A stretch of 64,000 nucleotides of DNA from JAFKKS01 sp050187875. Lineage in GTDB: Bacteria > Pseudomonadota > Alphaproteobacteria > Rhizobiales > Xanthobacteraceae. Positions 42,892-51,981 of the stretch are shown one piece after another. Positions within the stretch are counted from its first letter, which is position 1; each line of letters starts with the position of its first letter. The stretch covers positions 5,936 to 69,935 of the forward strand of contig JBFWXB010000024.1 of NCBI GenBank assembly GCA_050187875.1, given 5' to 3'. The notes beneath the pieces are model-generated. The model was given only the letters and a program-made list of their open reading frames with translations. It was not told the DNA's origin and searched no databases. The translations under genes were made by a program, and so were the position numbers.

Positions 42892-45105
42892 CTACACCGC
42901 TTTGCCTTCCAGCACTGATTTCACTCGCTCCGGCGTCATCGGCAGCGTGCGCAGGCGCGCGCCGGTCGCGTCGAACACTGCGTTGGCGAGAGCAGCGGCG
43001 ACCGTGGTGCAGGAGGCCTCCCCGGCGCCGACCGGCTTTTCCATCGGCCGGTCGATCAGATCGATGTCGATCCTCGGCACGCCCGAGAAGGCGAGGATCG
43101 GATAGCTCGACCAGTCGACGCTGGTGACGCCATTGCTGTCGAACTTGACCTCTTCCATCAGCGCGCGCGACAGCGTCTGCGTGATCGAGCCTTCGATCTG
43201 CGATCGCACGCCATCCGGGTTGATGATCTGCCCGCAGTCATGCGCACAGACCACACGCTCGACCTGGATCGCGCCGCTCGCCCGTTCAACGGCGACCTCC
43301 ATGCCCATCGCCACATAAGCCTCGTTGAACTTGTAGTGGATGTAGGCAAGGCCGCGCCCGCGCGCGATCGCGGCTGCATCATTTCTCGCCGGTGAGACCC
43401 GCGTCTCCCACTTCATCATCGACGCGACACGCCGCAACACCTCGAGGCCACGCGGATCGGAGAGGCCGCGCAACCGGAACTCCAGCGGATCGACGCCGGC
43501 CGCATGCGCAAGCTCATCGGTGAAGCTCTCGACTGCGAAGCAATTGGCCGGCTTGCCGGGCGAGCGGATCGGCGCCGGGCGTAGCGGCGTGTCCTTGAGC
43601 CAATGCACCACGACCTGCGCGCCGCCGGCCGCATAAGGCGGCTCGCCGTTCTGTGAGATCAAACCGGTGTTGTAGCCTCTGACGTCGTCGAGCCCGGCGG
43701 CTTCCGGCGCGAGCAGCGGAATGCTGGGCATGCCGCGCGTCGTCTGCGGAATCCACATCTCGGTCTTCCAGTCGAGAATGCGGCCGTCGGCGGACACGGC
43801 GCCGGACACGTCGAGGAGTTGCGGCGGCCCTTTGGGATCCCAGCCGTGCTCGTCCTCGCGCATCCATTGCACGCGCACGGGACGCCCCGCCGCGCGCGAG
43901 AGGATCGCGGCGTCCGCCGCCGCGTCCTCATGGCCGTTCATCCCATAGCAGCCGGAGCCTTCGACATAGATGAGGCGCACCTTGTCCTTCGGCAGCTTGA
44001 GGAAGCGCGCGAACGTCGCCTGGTTGCCGTGCGTCCCTTGCGACGCCGTCCAGATGATCGCGCGTTCGCCGTTGACGTCGGCGACCGCGCATGACGGTCC
44101 CATCGAGCCGTGGCTCTGCATCGGCCAGAAATACGTCGCCTTCAATTGTCTGGCGCCTTCCGGCAGCTCCGCACCGGGCGTGCCCTTGTTGACCAGAACC
44201 TGATCGGTGATGGTCGGATCGTTGCGCAGCTTGTCGGTGAGCCCGCTTTGATCCGGCAGCCCGCCGCCACCGCTCCATTGCGCCTTGAGCGCACGCGCGG
44301 CCTTGACGGCGGTCCACTCGTCCTCGGCCGTGACGGCCAGGAAATCCTTGACGCGGACGACCTTCACGCCCGGCAGATGGCCGACGGACGATTCGTCGAC
44401 AGAGACGAGACTCGCGCCGATGGCCGGCGGGCGGATCACCCGGCCGTGCAGCATGTTCGGCACGGAAAAGTCTTGGATATAGGTCTTGAGGCCGGTGCAT
44501 TTTGCCGGCACGTCCGGGCGCGGGATCGGCTTCCCGACCAATTTATAGTCGGACGGATTTTTCACCGGCGCTTTCGGATCGAGCTTGAGATTGAAGCTCT
44601 TGCCGCCAATCAGCTGGGCAAAGCTCACGCCCGGCCCGCCGGCTTTCGGAACGACCTTCCCGTCCGCCGTGGTGAGGTCTTCCGGCTTGGCGTTGAGCGT
44701 CCGTGCGGCGAGCTCGATCATCCCCTTGCGCGCCGTCGCGGCCGCCTGACGGATTTGCATGCCGCCAACCTGAATGCCGTTCGAGCCGGAGGTGCGGCCC
44801 TGGTCGGGCGTGAGTGCGGTGTCGCCTTCGACATATTTGATCTTGTCGAAGGGCACGCCGAGTTCTTCGGCGACGATCTGCGGCAGCGCGGCGCGCAGCC
44901 CCTGACCGAGATCGACCTTGCCGGAGTAAAGCGTGACGGTGCCGTCGGCATTGACGGCGAGGAACGCATCGACCTCGCCTTTGTCGAGGGATTTCGTCGC
45001 GGTCTGCGCGAGCGCGCCTTTCGGCAGGCCGGCAAGCGCGAAGCCGACGGTGAGCGCGCCGCCCTTGATGAGCGTGCGGCGGGAGAGTTTGACGTGCGCG
45101 TTCAT
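42892..45105 (-). CDS. Molybdopterin-binding aldehyde/isoquinoline oxidoreductase large subunit
   Basis: A 737-residue IorB/aldehyde-dehydrogenase-type Mo hydroxylase. The N-terminus has a twin-arginine signal SRRTLIKGGALTVGFA (about 8-23), so the folded enzyme is exported, presumably with the small subunit. Cofactor-domain segments include VDLGQGLRAALPQIVAEELG, TFWPMQSHGSMGPSCAVADV-like text (YFWPMQSHGSMGPSC), EGSGCYGMNGHEDAAADAA and PVGAGEASCTTVAAALANAV with the late glutamate of the active site. It oxidises an aldehyde or N-heterocycle, substrate unknown. The start is 1 bp after the small-subunit stop. It reads against dnaN and lies where recF would usually follow. Confidence 0.9.
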   Translation of the reverse strand: MNAHVKLSRRTLIKGGALTVGFALAGLPKGALAQTATKSLDKGEVDAFLAVNADGTVTLYSGKVDLGQGLRAALPQIVAEELGVPFDKIKYVEGDTALTPDQGRTSGSNGIQVGGMQIRQAAATARKGMIELAARTLNAKPEDLTTADGKVVPKAGGPGVSFAQLIGGKSFNLKLDPKAPVKNPSDYKLVGKPIPRPDVPAKCTGLKTYIQDFSVPNMLHGRVIRPPAIGASLVSVDESSVGHLPGVKVVRVKDFLAVTAEDEWTAVKAARALKAQWSGGGGLPDQSGLTDKLRNDPTITDQVLVNKGTPGAELPEGARQLKATYFWPMQSHGSMGPSCAVADVNGERAIIWTASQGTHGNQATFARFLKLPKDKVRLIYVEGSGCYGMNGHEDAAADAAILSRAAGRPVRVQWMREDEHGWDPKGPPQLLDVSGAVSADGRILDWKTEMWIPQTTRGMPSIPLLAPEAAGLDDVRGYNTGLISQNGEPPYAAGGAQVVVHWLKDTPLRPAPIRSPGKPANCFAVESFTDELAHAAGVDPLEFRLRGLSDPRGLEVLRRVASMMKWETRVSPARNDAAAIARGRGLAYIHYKFNEAYVAMGMEVAVERASGAIQVERVVCAHDCGQIINPDGVRSQIEGSITQTLSRALMEEVKFDSNGVTSVDWSSYPILAFSGVPRIDIDLIDRPMEKPVGAGEASCTTVAAALANAVFDATGARLRTLPMTPERVKSVLEGKAV

Positions 45106-45106
45106 G

Positions 45107-45586
45107 TCAGCCTCCCTGCCCGGAGACAGGCTGCCCGCTCGCCGCCATGACGGCGCGTAGCACCCGCACATGGGTCCCGCAGCGACAGAGATTGCCGTCG
45201 AGCTCCGCGCGGATCTCCGCTTCGCTCGGTTTCTTGTTGCGCGCGAGCAATGCGACTGAGGTCATGATCATGCCGCTGGTGCAATAGCCGCATTGCGGCA
45301 CCTGCTCCTTGATGAAGGCGGCTTGCACCGGATGCGGGCCAGTTTCCGTTGCGAGGCCCTCGAGCGTGGTGATGGACTTGCCGGAGAGGTCGGCAATCCG
45401 CGTCTGACATGATCGCGCCGCGGCGCCGTCGATCATCACCGTGCAGGCGCCGCACTGGCCAAGCCCGCAGCCGAATTTGGTTGCGGTGAGGCCCATGCCG
45501 CGCAACACGTAGAGGAGGGGCTTGTCGGGGTCATCGGCTTCAACCGACCGGCGGAAGCCGTTTACGCGAAGATCGTAACTGGCCAT
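45107..45586 (-). CDS. [2Fe-2S] small subunit of molybdenum hydroxylase
   Basis: A 159-residue protein with two iron-sulfur domains. The plant-ferredoxin-type cluster motif is CGLGQCGACTVMIDGAAARSC (about 40-60), and the helical domain has QCGYCTSGMIM and LCRCGTH. It passes electrons from the Mo site to an acceptor. No cytochrome c subunit, often the third partner, lies next to it. The start has GGAGG 6 nt upstream. It forms a two-gene operon with the large subunit and is divergent from recF. Confidence 0.93.
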   Translation of the reverse strand: MASYDLRVNGFRRSVEADDPDKPLLYVLRGMGLTATKFGCGLGQCGACTVMIDGAAARSCQTRIADLSGKSITTLEGLATETGPHPVQAAFIKEQVPQCGYCTSGMIMTSVALLARNKKPSEAEIRAELDGNLCRCGTHVRVLRAVMAASGQPVSGQGG

Positions 45587-45698
45587 AAAGCACCTCCATG
45601 TTGGCGCTTGCTTCGCCCGCGTGCCGCGATCGCCTGCCGCTCAGCATAGTGGCCTTCTCGGGCAGCGAGAACGGGGGTCACGCGACATTGAAGGGGTC

Positions 45699-46844
45699 AT
45701 GACCGCCGCCGCCCGTATCCGCCGCCTGACGCTGACGCGATTCCGGAGCTATGCAAGCGCAAGCCTGCGCGCGGACGCGCGGCCGGTCGTGCTCACCGGC
45801 GCGAACGGCGTCGGCAAGACCAATCTCCTCGAAGCGCTGTCGCTGCTGATGCCGGGGAGGGGGCTCCGCCGCGCGACGCTCGACGAGATGGCGTTCGGCG
45901 AAGGCGACGGCTCCTGGGCCGTGGCTGCGGAGGTGGAAGGGCCGCTCGGCCTCGCAACGCTCGGCACCGGAATCGACGCGCCGACTGCCGAAGGCGGCGC
46001 GGAGACACGCAAATGCCGCATCGACGGCGAAGCGGTGCCGTCGGCTAACGCCTTCTCCGATTATCTCGGCGTGCTCTGGCTCGTGCCGGCGATGGATGGC
46101 CTCTTCGCCGGGCCAGCGTCGGAACGCCGCCGGTTCCTCGACCGGCTCACGATGGCGATCGACCACAAGCACAATGCGCGGGTGAGCGGCCTTGAGCGCA
46201 GCCTGCGCTCGCGCAACCGGCTGCTCGAGCAGCCCGGCGCGGATTCGCAATGGCTGGATGCGATCGAGCATGAGACCGCGGAGATCGCCGTCGCCGTCGC
46301 CGCGGCGCGCGCCGACACGGTGCGGCGCCTGTCCCACGCGCTTGTCGCGGCCACCGGCGAAGCCGCCGCCTTCCCGGCCGCCGCGATCGCACTCGAAGGC
46401 TGGATGGAGGCGGCGCTACCGGACACCGCAGCCGTGGTGGTCGAAGATCGCTACCGCGCCTTGCTGCAGCAAAACCGCGCCCGCGACGCCGCCGCCGGGC
46501 GCACGCTCGACGGCCCGCATTTGAGCGATCTGCACGTCATCTACGCGGCTAAAGGCGTGCCGGCGGCGCAAGCCTCGACCGGCGAACAGAAGGCGCTGCT
46601 CATCCGCCTCGTGCTTGCGCACGCGCACCTCATCATCGAGACGACTGGGACGGCGCCCGTGCTCCTCCTCGACGAAGTCGTCGCACATCTCGACCCGGCA
46701 CGGCGACGCGCGCTCTATGCCTGGCTCGAAAGCCTGGAGGCGCAGGTCTGGATGACCGGCGCCGACCCCGCGGCCTTTGCCGACATCGCCGCAAAGGCGC
46801 AGGTTTTCGAGGTCACCCCGGGTCGCGTCGCGCCGGCAAGCTAG
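45699..46844 (+). CDS. recF: DNA replication and repair protein RecF
   Basis: A 381-residue SMC-like ATPase for gap repair and RecA loading. The N-terminus RIRRLTLTRFRSYASASL is typical, Walker A is GANGVGKTNLLEALSLL, the signature region is STGEQKALLIRLVLAHAHLI and Walker B is PVLLLDEVVAHLDPARR. ATG 45699 has AAGGGG 4 nt upstream. It is separated from dnaN by the oppositely oriented molybdenum hydroxylase pair. Confidence 0.95.
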   Translation: MTAAARIRRLTLTRFRSYASASLRADARPVVLTGANGVGKTNLLEALSLLMPGRGLRRATLDEMAFGEGDGSWAVAAEVEGPLGLATLGTGIDAPTAEGGAETRKCRIDGEAVPSANAFSDYLGVLWLVPAMDGLFAGPASERRRFLDRLTMAIDHKHNARVSGLERSLRSRNRLLEQPGADSQWLDAIEHETAEIAVAVAAARADTVRRLSHALVAATGEAAAFPAAAIALEGWMEAALPDTAAVVVEDRYRALLQQNRARDAAAGRTLDGPHLSDLHVIYAAKGVPAAQASTGEQKALLIRLVLAHAHLIIETTGTAPVLLLDEVVAHLDPARRRALYAWLESLEAQVWMTGADPAAFADIAAKAQVFEVTPGRVAPAS

Positions 46845-46881
46845 CTATGCTGCGGGTCCCTCTCCCAGCCTGCGGGTCTCG

Positions 46882-47805
46882 ATGTCGGACAATACGCCTC
46901 ACGTCATCTCGGTCGGCGAAGTCATGGTTGAGCTGTCGCGCGGCAAGAATGGCCGCTTTTCACTCGCCTATGGCGGCGATACTTTCAACACGGCCGTCTA
47001 TCTCGCCCGCGCCGGCGTCTCCGTCGGTTACGCAACGGCGCTCGGGGATGACCGCTATTCCGACGGCATCATTGCGCTCGCGAAGGCCGAGGGCGTCGCA
47101 ACCGATACTATGCTGCGCGTCGCGGGGCGGCTGCCCGGCCTTTACCTGATCGAGACCGACAAGAAGGGCGAGCGCACGTTTCATTACTGGCGCGAAAGCG
47201 CGCCGGCGCGCGAGCTTTTCGAATTCGAGAACTGGAGCGCCATCGCCGAGCAGCTCTTGAGCGCGAAGATCATCTATTTCTCCGGCGTCACCCTCTCGAT
47301 TTATTCGAACACCGGCATAGGCCGCTTCCTCGCGCTGTTGGAGCTGGCGCGCTCGCGCGGCGTCAAGGTCGCGTTCGACACCAACTACCGCCCGCGCAAC
47401 TGGAAGGGCGATCTCGCCCGCGCCCGCACCGTCTATGGCGAAGCGCTCAAGCGCGTCGATATCGTGCTGCCGAGCTTCGACGACGAGGCGGCGATGTGGG
47501 GCGATGCGAGCCCGGAAGCGGCGGTCGCGCGCCTGCAAGCGTTCGGCATTCCGGAGATCGTGGTCAAGAACGCGGACAATCCGGCGCTCGTCGCCGTCAA
47601 TGGCACGCAGGAATTCGTGCCGATCACACAGGCGGTCAAACCGGTCGACACCACGGCCGCAGGCGACAGCTTCAGCGCCGGCTATATCTCCGCGCGGCTG
47701 TCGGGACAGAATCCCACCGCCGCCGTCCATGCCGCGCACGCGCTCGCCGGCGAAGTCGTGCAGCATCGCGGCGCCATCGTCCCCCGGACGCAAAGCGTGC
47801 ATTGA
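46882..47805 (+). CDS. kdgK: 2-keto-3-deoxygluconate kinase, PfkB family
   Basis: A 307-residue sugar kinase. SVGEVMVELSRG and LAYGGDTFNTAVYLARAG match the N-terminal PfkB signature, and DTTAAGDSFSAGYISA the C-terminal one with the catalytic aspartate. KDG kinase makes 2-keto-3-deoxy-6-phosphogluconate, which the neighbouring convergent eda product splits. The start is ATG 46882; no strong ribosome site is visible, and the gene begins 37 bp after recF. Confidence 0.9.
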   Translation: MSDNTPHVISVGEVMVELSRGKNGRFSLAYGGDTFNTAVYLARAGVSVGYATALGDDRYSDGIIALAKAEGVATDTMLRVAGRLPGLYLIETDKKGERTFHYWRESAPARELFEFENWSAIAEQLLSAKIIYFSGVTLSIYSNTGIGRFLALLELARSRGVKVAFDTNYRPRNWKGDLARARTVYGEALKRVDIVLPSFDDEAAMWGDASPEAAVARLQAFGIPEIVVKNADNPALVAVNGTQEFVPITQAVKPVDTTAAGDSFSAGYISARLSGQNPTAAVHAAHALAGEVVQHRGAIVPRTQSVH

Positions 47806-47820
47806 TATTTGTCCTCCGAC

Positions 47821-47917
47821 TTGTCATGCCCGCGAAGGCGGGCATCCAGTAATCACAGACCTCGCTTTTGAACGAAAGCGCACGGCGTACTGGGTCCCCG
47901 CCTTCGCGGGGACGACA
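47821..47917. repeat. Dispersed palindromic element, family 4 (copy 2)
   Basis: It starts TTGTCATGCCCGCGAAGGCG and ends CGCCTTCGCGGGGACGACAC, with inner CATCCAGTAATC and TACTGGGTCC arms. It lies between the convergent kdgK and eda genes and may end both transcripts. Confidence 0.85.
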
Positions 47918-47935
47918 CCCGAGAACACGAAGTCG

Positions 47936-48562
47936 CTAACGCAACCCCGCCGCTTCACGCGCGAGGGCAATGATGCGCGCGAAGTCGCCCGCGACGACCG
48001 CATCTTTCGGCGCGACCCAGGAGCCGCCGACCGCGACGACGTTTGGCAGCGCGAGATAGGCGGCCGCATTTTTTGCACCGATGCCGCCGGTCGGGCAGAA
48101 GCGAAGATGCGGCAGCGGCGCCGCGACCGCACTCAACCACGCGATCCCGCCCGAGGCTTCCGCCGGAAAGAACTTCAGCACCGAAAAGCCGCGCGTCGCG
48201 AGCGCCATCGCTTCCGACACGGTCGCGCAGCCCGGCAGAACTGGAACAGGTGCGGCCGCAAGCGCATCGACAAGCGCGGCCGGCGTTCCGGGGCTAACGA
48301 GGAATTTCGCGCCGGCTTTTACGGCGGCATCGATGTCACCGGCCTTGGCAATGGTGCCGGCGCCGATCACCGCATTCGGCACCGCACGTACCATGGCATC
48401 GATCGCATCGAGCGCCGCCGGCGTACGCAGTGTCACTTCCAGAACCGGCAGACCGCCGGCGACGAGCGCCCGCGCGAGCGGCACCGCATCTGCAACGCGC
48501 TCGATGGTGAGCACGGGAATAACCGGGGCGCGCGAGGCAATGGCGGTAGGATCAGGGAGCAT
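47936..48562 (-). CDS. eda: KDPG / KHG aldolase
   Basis: A 208-residue class I aldolase of the Entner-Doudoroff pathway that splits 2-keto-3-deoxy-6-phosphogluconate into pyruvate and glyceraldehyde 3-phosphate. PVLEVTLRTPAALDAI carries the catalytic glutamate, and VLKFFPAEASGG the Schiff-base lysine; CPTGGIGAKNAAAYLALPNV is also conserved. The start is ATG 48562. It is convergent with kdgK. Confidence 0.95.
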   Translation of the reverse strand: MLPDPTAIASRAPVIPVLTIERVADAVPLARALVAGGLPVLEVTLRTPAALDAIDAMVRAVPNAVIGAGTIAKAGDIDAAVKAGAKFLVSPGTPAALVDALAAAPVPVLPGCATVSEAMALATRGFSVLKFFPAEASGGIAWLSAVAAPLPHLRFCPTGGIGAKNAAAYLALPNVVAVGGSWVAPKDAVVAGDFARIIALAREAAGLR

Positions 48563-48568
48563 CTATTG

Positions 48569-48656
48569 CCGTCATGGCCGGGCTTGACCCGGCCATCCAT
48601 CAGTTTCGAAATCACTTCATTGAAGATGGATGCGCGGGTCAAGCCCGCGCATGACG
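48569..48656. repeat. Dispersed palindromic element, family 3 (copy 2)
   Basis: It starts CCGTCATGGCCGGGCTTGAC and ends GTCAAGCCCGCGCATGACG, with CCATCCATC and GATGGATGCG inner arms. It begins six bases upstream of the eda start codon, so it lies in the eda leader. Confidence 0.85.
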
Positions 48657-48693
48657 AGTCATTGGGTGGCACAGGTTACGCCGCAAGCGCGGA

Positions 48694-48810
48694 CTTCTCC
48701 CCTCCCCCTCGTGGGGAGGGGTCGGGGGTGGGGGTGATGCGGTGAAACTCACAGCGACCCCCACCCCGACGCGCTTCGCGCGCCGACCCTCCCCGCAAGG
48801 GGGGAGGGTG
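48694..48810. repeat. Dispersed palindromic element, family 1 (copy 5)
   Basis: The arms CCCCTCCCCCTCGTGGGGAG and CCTCCCCGCAAGGGGGGAGG flank GGGGGTGGGGGTGATG, ACCCCCACCCCGAC and GCGCTTCGCGCG. It lies between eda and the end of the RND permease gene. Confidence 0.85.
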
Positions 48811-48815
48811 AAGTT

Positions 48816-51800
48816 CTACTCCGCGGGCTGCGCCACCACGCCGCTACGCGCAAGGCGGCGCGCTTCGCGCCGGGCGGCGCGGCGTTCCTTCCGCCGCACC
48901 CGCCAGTCGGCAAGCTTGGCGATCGCCATCAGCGCCGCCGGCGTGACGATCAGCGTCAGGATCGTCGCGAAACCGAGGCCGAACACGATGGCGGTCGAAA
49001 GGCTGATCCACCACTGCGTCGCCGGCGCGCCGACCGTCACTTCGCGCGCCAGGAACTCGATATTGATCCCGAACGCGATCGGCAGCACGCCAAGGATCGC
49101 CGTGACGGCGGTGAGCACCACCGGGCGCGCGCGCTCGCGGCACGTCTCGATGATCGCGTCATAGGCGTCGACGCCTTCGCGCCGCAATCGGTCGTAGGTG
49201 TCGATCAGCACGATGTTGTTGTTCACGATCACGCCGGCGTTGGCGATGATGCCGATGCCGGTCATCACGACGCCGAACGGCTGGCCCATGATCATGAGAC
49301 CGAGCAGGACGCCGATGGTCGAGAGCAACACGGCGGTCAACACAAGCCCGACCGAGGTGAGCTTGTTGAACTGCGCCAGCAGGATCGCGAAGATCAGGAA
49401 GATCGCCGCGCCGAACGCCTTCATCAGGAAGGCGCCCGCCTTGGCGCGCTCCTCGTCTTCGCCCTTGAGCTTCCAGAGGATGCCCGGCCCGAGCACACCC
49501 TTCGACAGCTCGCGGGCGATGTCTTCCTGCACCTTCGCGCTCTGCACGCCTTCGGCGACGTTCGCCGACACCGTCATCACGCGATTGCCGCCGACGCGAT
49601 TGATGTAGCCGACGCGGCGCGCCGGCACGCGCTCGACGAAATTGCCGATCGGCACGTGGCCGGACGTCGTCTGCACGCGCAGATCGTCGATCTGATCGAG
49701 GCTGCGCCGGTTGTCCGGAAAGCGCACGATGATGTCGACCTGCTTGTCGGCCTCCGACGGGCGATATTCCGTGATCTTGGTGCCGTTGGTGACGAGCTGG
49801 ATGGCGGTGCCGACACTCGAGGCGCTAGCGCCGTACTTCGCCGCTTCCGCCTTGTTGACGTTGATCTGCCAGTCGATGCCGGGCAGCGGCTGACCGTCGT
49901 CGAGGTCGCGGATGTCGGGCCGCGCACGCAGCATGTCGGCGACCTTCTTCGCCGCCGCCGGGATGAGATCGGGGTCGAGCGCGGCCAGTTGCACCTGCAC
50001 CGGCTTGCCCGTCGGCGGGCCGGCGCGCGGCGCCGTCACCTCGACCTCGACGCCGGGAATGTCGGCCGTCTTCGCCCGGATCGCGTCCATGATCTCGTGC
50101 GCGGGCGGACGCGCCTTCCAGTCCGCGAACTCGAACTGGATCACGCCGATCGTGTCCTCGGTGATTTCGTTCGAGCCGCGCGGCTGCTCGCCCGTGCGGG
50201 TATAGACGGTCTTGAGGCCGCTGAAGGTGAGGACGCGGTTCTCCACCTCCTTGAGGATGGCATCCTTTTCGGCGAGTGAGAGGTTGCCCCGGCCGTGCAC
50301 CAGCACCTGTCCGTAGTCCGGCTCGACCTTCGGGAAGAATTCGACGCCATTGCCGAACTTGCCGTACGCGACCTGCACGGCGATCAACAGGAACGCCGCC
50401 AGCGCCAAGGTCGAACCAGGATGCCGGAGCGCCAAGCGCACCGTGCGCATATAGAGACCCCGATCATTGGCGCGCTCATCATGCGGGATGGGCGCCGCCT
50501 TGCCGAGGAGCGCGCCGAGCGTCGGCGTGAAGAACAACGCAACGGCAAGCGACGCGGACAGCGTCGCAATCAGCGTGATCGGTAGATATTTCATGAACTG
50601 GCCGACGATGCCGGGCCAGAAGAGAAGCGGCGAGAACGCCGCGACGCGCGTCGCCGTCGCCGCAATCACCGGACCGGCCATGCGCTTGGCGGCAAGCGAA
50701 TAAGCCTCGCGCGGCGCCATCCCCTCGCTCATGCGCCGTTCGGCGAATTCCGAGACGATGATCGCGTCGTCGACCAGCATGCCGACGGCGAGGATGAGCG
50801 AGAAGAGAACGACGATGTTGACGGTCAGCCCCGCAAGCTGCAGCCCGAGGACGCCGGCGAGGAACGATGCCGGGATCGCGATACCGATGAAGAGCGACGC
50901 GCGATAACCGAGCGCGAACAGAATGATGACGACGACGAGGAGGACGCCCGTCGCGACCGAGTTCTGCAGGTCGGACAGCATCTGGCGGATAAGCTTCGAT
51001 TTGTCCTGCGTGAAGGAGACTTGCACCGTCTCCGGCCACGTGGTCTTGAGCTTGTCGACGACCGCCTTCACGCCGTCGACCGTCTCGATCAGGTTCGCGC
51101 CGGTGCGTTTCGAGACTTCGATCGTCATCGCGCGTTTGCCATTCACGCGCGTGATGCCGGTCGCGTCCTTGAAGGTCGGCTTCACCTGCGCCACGTCACC
51201 GAGCGTGACGACAGCGCCCGCCGAAGCGGCAACCGGGATGTTGAGCACATCCTGCGGCCGTTCGATCAGCGCCGGCACCTTCACGGCGAAGCGGCCGGAA
51301 TCGCCTTCGAGCGCGCCGGCGGCAACCAGGCTGTTGGATTGCTGCGTAGCAGCGATGAGCTGCTCGAGCGACACGCCGTAGCTCTTCATGAGCATCGGCT
51401 CGGCGATGATCTCGACCACCTCGTCGCGCGCACCGCGCAGCTCCGCGGAGAGAACGCCCGGCACCTGCTCGATCGCATTCTTGGCGAGCCGCGCGATACG
51501 CAGCAGCGAGCGCTCCGGCATGTCACCGGAGAGTGCAACGACAAGCACAGGGTAGAGCGAGAGGTTGACCTCCTGGACCAGCGGTTCGTCCGCGTCCTTC
51601 GGCAGGTCGCGCTTGGCTTCGTCGACCTTCGCGCGCACGTCGGCAAGCGCAGACTTGGAATCGAAGCCCGCCTCGAATTCGAGCAGCACATAACCACCGC
51701 CTTCGAAGGCGGTGGAGCGCATCTCCTTCACATTGCCGACCGACTTGAGCTTCGTTTCGACCGGCCGCAGCAGCAGGCGCTCGCTGTCCTCAGGGCTGAT

Positions 51801-51962
51801 GCCGCGCTGGGAAAGCTGCGTGTAGATGATCGGGACCTTGACGTCCGGCTCCGCCTCCTTCGGGATCGTCTCATAGGCGACGAAGCCGGCGGTCAGCAGG
51901 AAGATCAGCGTCGCGATCGTGAGCCGCGCATGGCTGATGGCGTAGTCGATAAGGCCGGTCAT
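48816..51962 (-). CDS. RND (HAE1-type) multidrug efflux permease
   Basis: A 1048-residue inner-membrane proton antiporter with the 1+5+1+5 span layout. ETIPKEAEPDVKVPIIYTQL follows the first span; ILAVGMLVDDAIIVSE is in TM4 with the paired acidic residues, and GIIANAGVIVNNNIVLIDTY is the second-half counterpart. Two large periplasmic loops (about 40-330 and 555-860) bind substrate and the fusion protein. No outer-membrane factor gene is in the operon. It starts 19 bp after the fusion-protein stop. Confidence 0.95.
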   Translation of the reverse strand: MTGLIDYAISHARLTIATLIFLLTAGFVAYETIPKEAEPDVKVPIIYTQLSQRGISPEDSERLLLRPVETKLKSVGNVKEMRSTAFEGGGYVLLEFEAGFDSKSALADVRAKVDEAKRDLPKDADEPLVQEVNLSLYPVLVVALSGDMPERSLLRIARLAKNAIEQVPGVLSAELRGARDEVVEIIAEPMLMKSYGVSLEQLIAATQQSNSLVAAGALEGDSGRFAVKVPALIERPQDVLNIPVAASAGAVVTLGDVAQVKPTFKDATGITRVNGKRAMTIEVSKRTGANLIETVDGVKAVVDKLKTTWPETVQVSFTQDKSKLIRQMLSDLQNSVATGVLLVVVIILFALGYRASLFIGIAIPASFLAGVLGLQLAGLTVNIVVLFSLILAVGMLVDDAIIVSEFAERRMSEGMAPREAYSLAAKRMAGPVIAATATRVAAFSPLLFWPGIVGQFMKYLPITLIATLSASLAVALFFTPTLGALLGKAAPIPHDERANDRGLYMRTVRLALRHPGSTLALAAFLLIAVQVAYGKFGNGVEFFPKVEPDYGQVLVHGRGNLSLAEKDAILKEVENRVLTFSGLKTVYTRTGEQPRGSNEITEDTIGVIQFEFADWKARPPAHEIMDAIRAKTADIPGVEVEVTAPRAGPPTGKPVQVQLAALDPDLIPAAAKKVADMLRARPDIRDLDDGQPLPGIDWQINVNKAEAAKYGASASSVGTAIQLVTNGTKITEYRPSEADKQVDIIVRFPDNRRSLDQIDDLRVQTTSGHVPIGNFVERVPARRVGYINRVGGNRVMTVSANVAEGVQSAKVQEDIARELSKGVLGPGILWKLKGEDEERAKAGAFLMKAFGAAIFLIFAILLAQFNKLTSVGLVLTAVLLSTIGVLLGLMIMGQPFGVVMTGIGIIANAGVIVNNNIVLIDTYDRLRREGVDAYDAIIETCRERARPVVLTAVTAILGVLPIAFGINIEFLAREVTVGAPATQWWISLSTAIVFGLGFATILTLIVTPAALMAIAKLADWRVRRKERRAARREARRLARSGVVAQPAE

Positions 51963-51981
51963 TGAGCTTGCCGCCTCTTGG

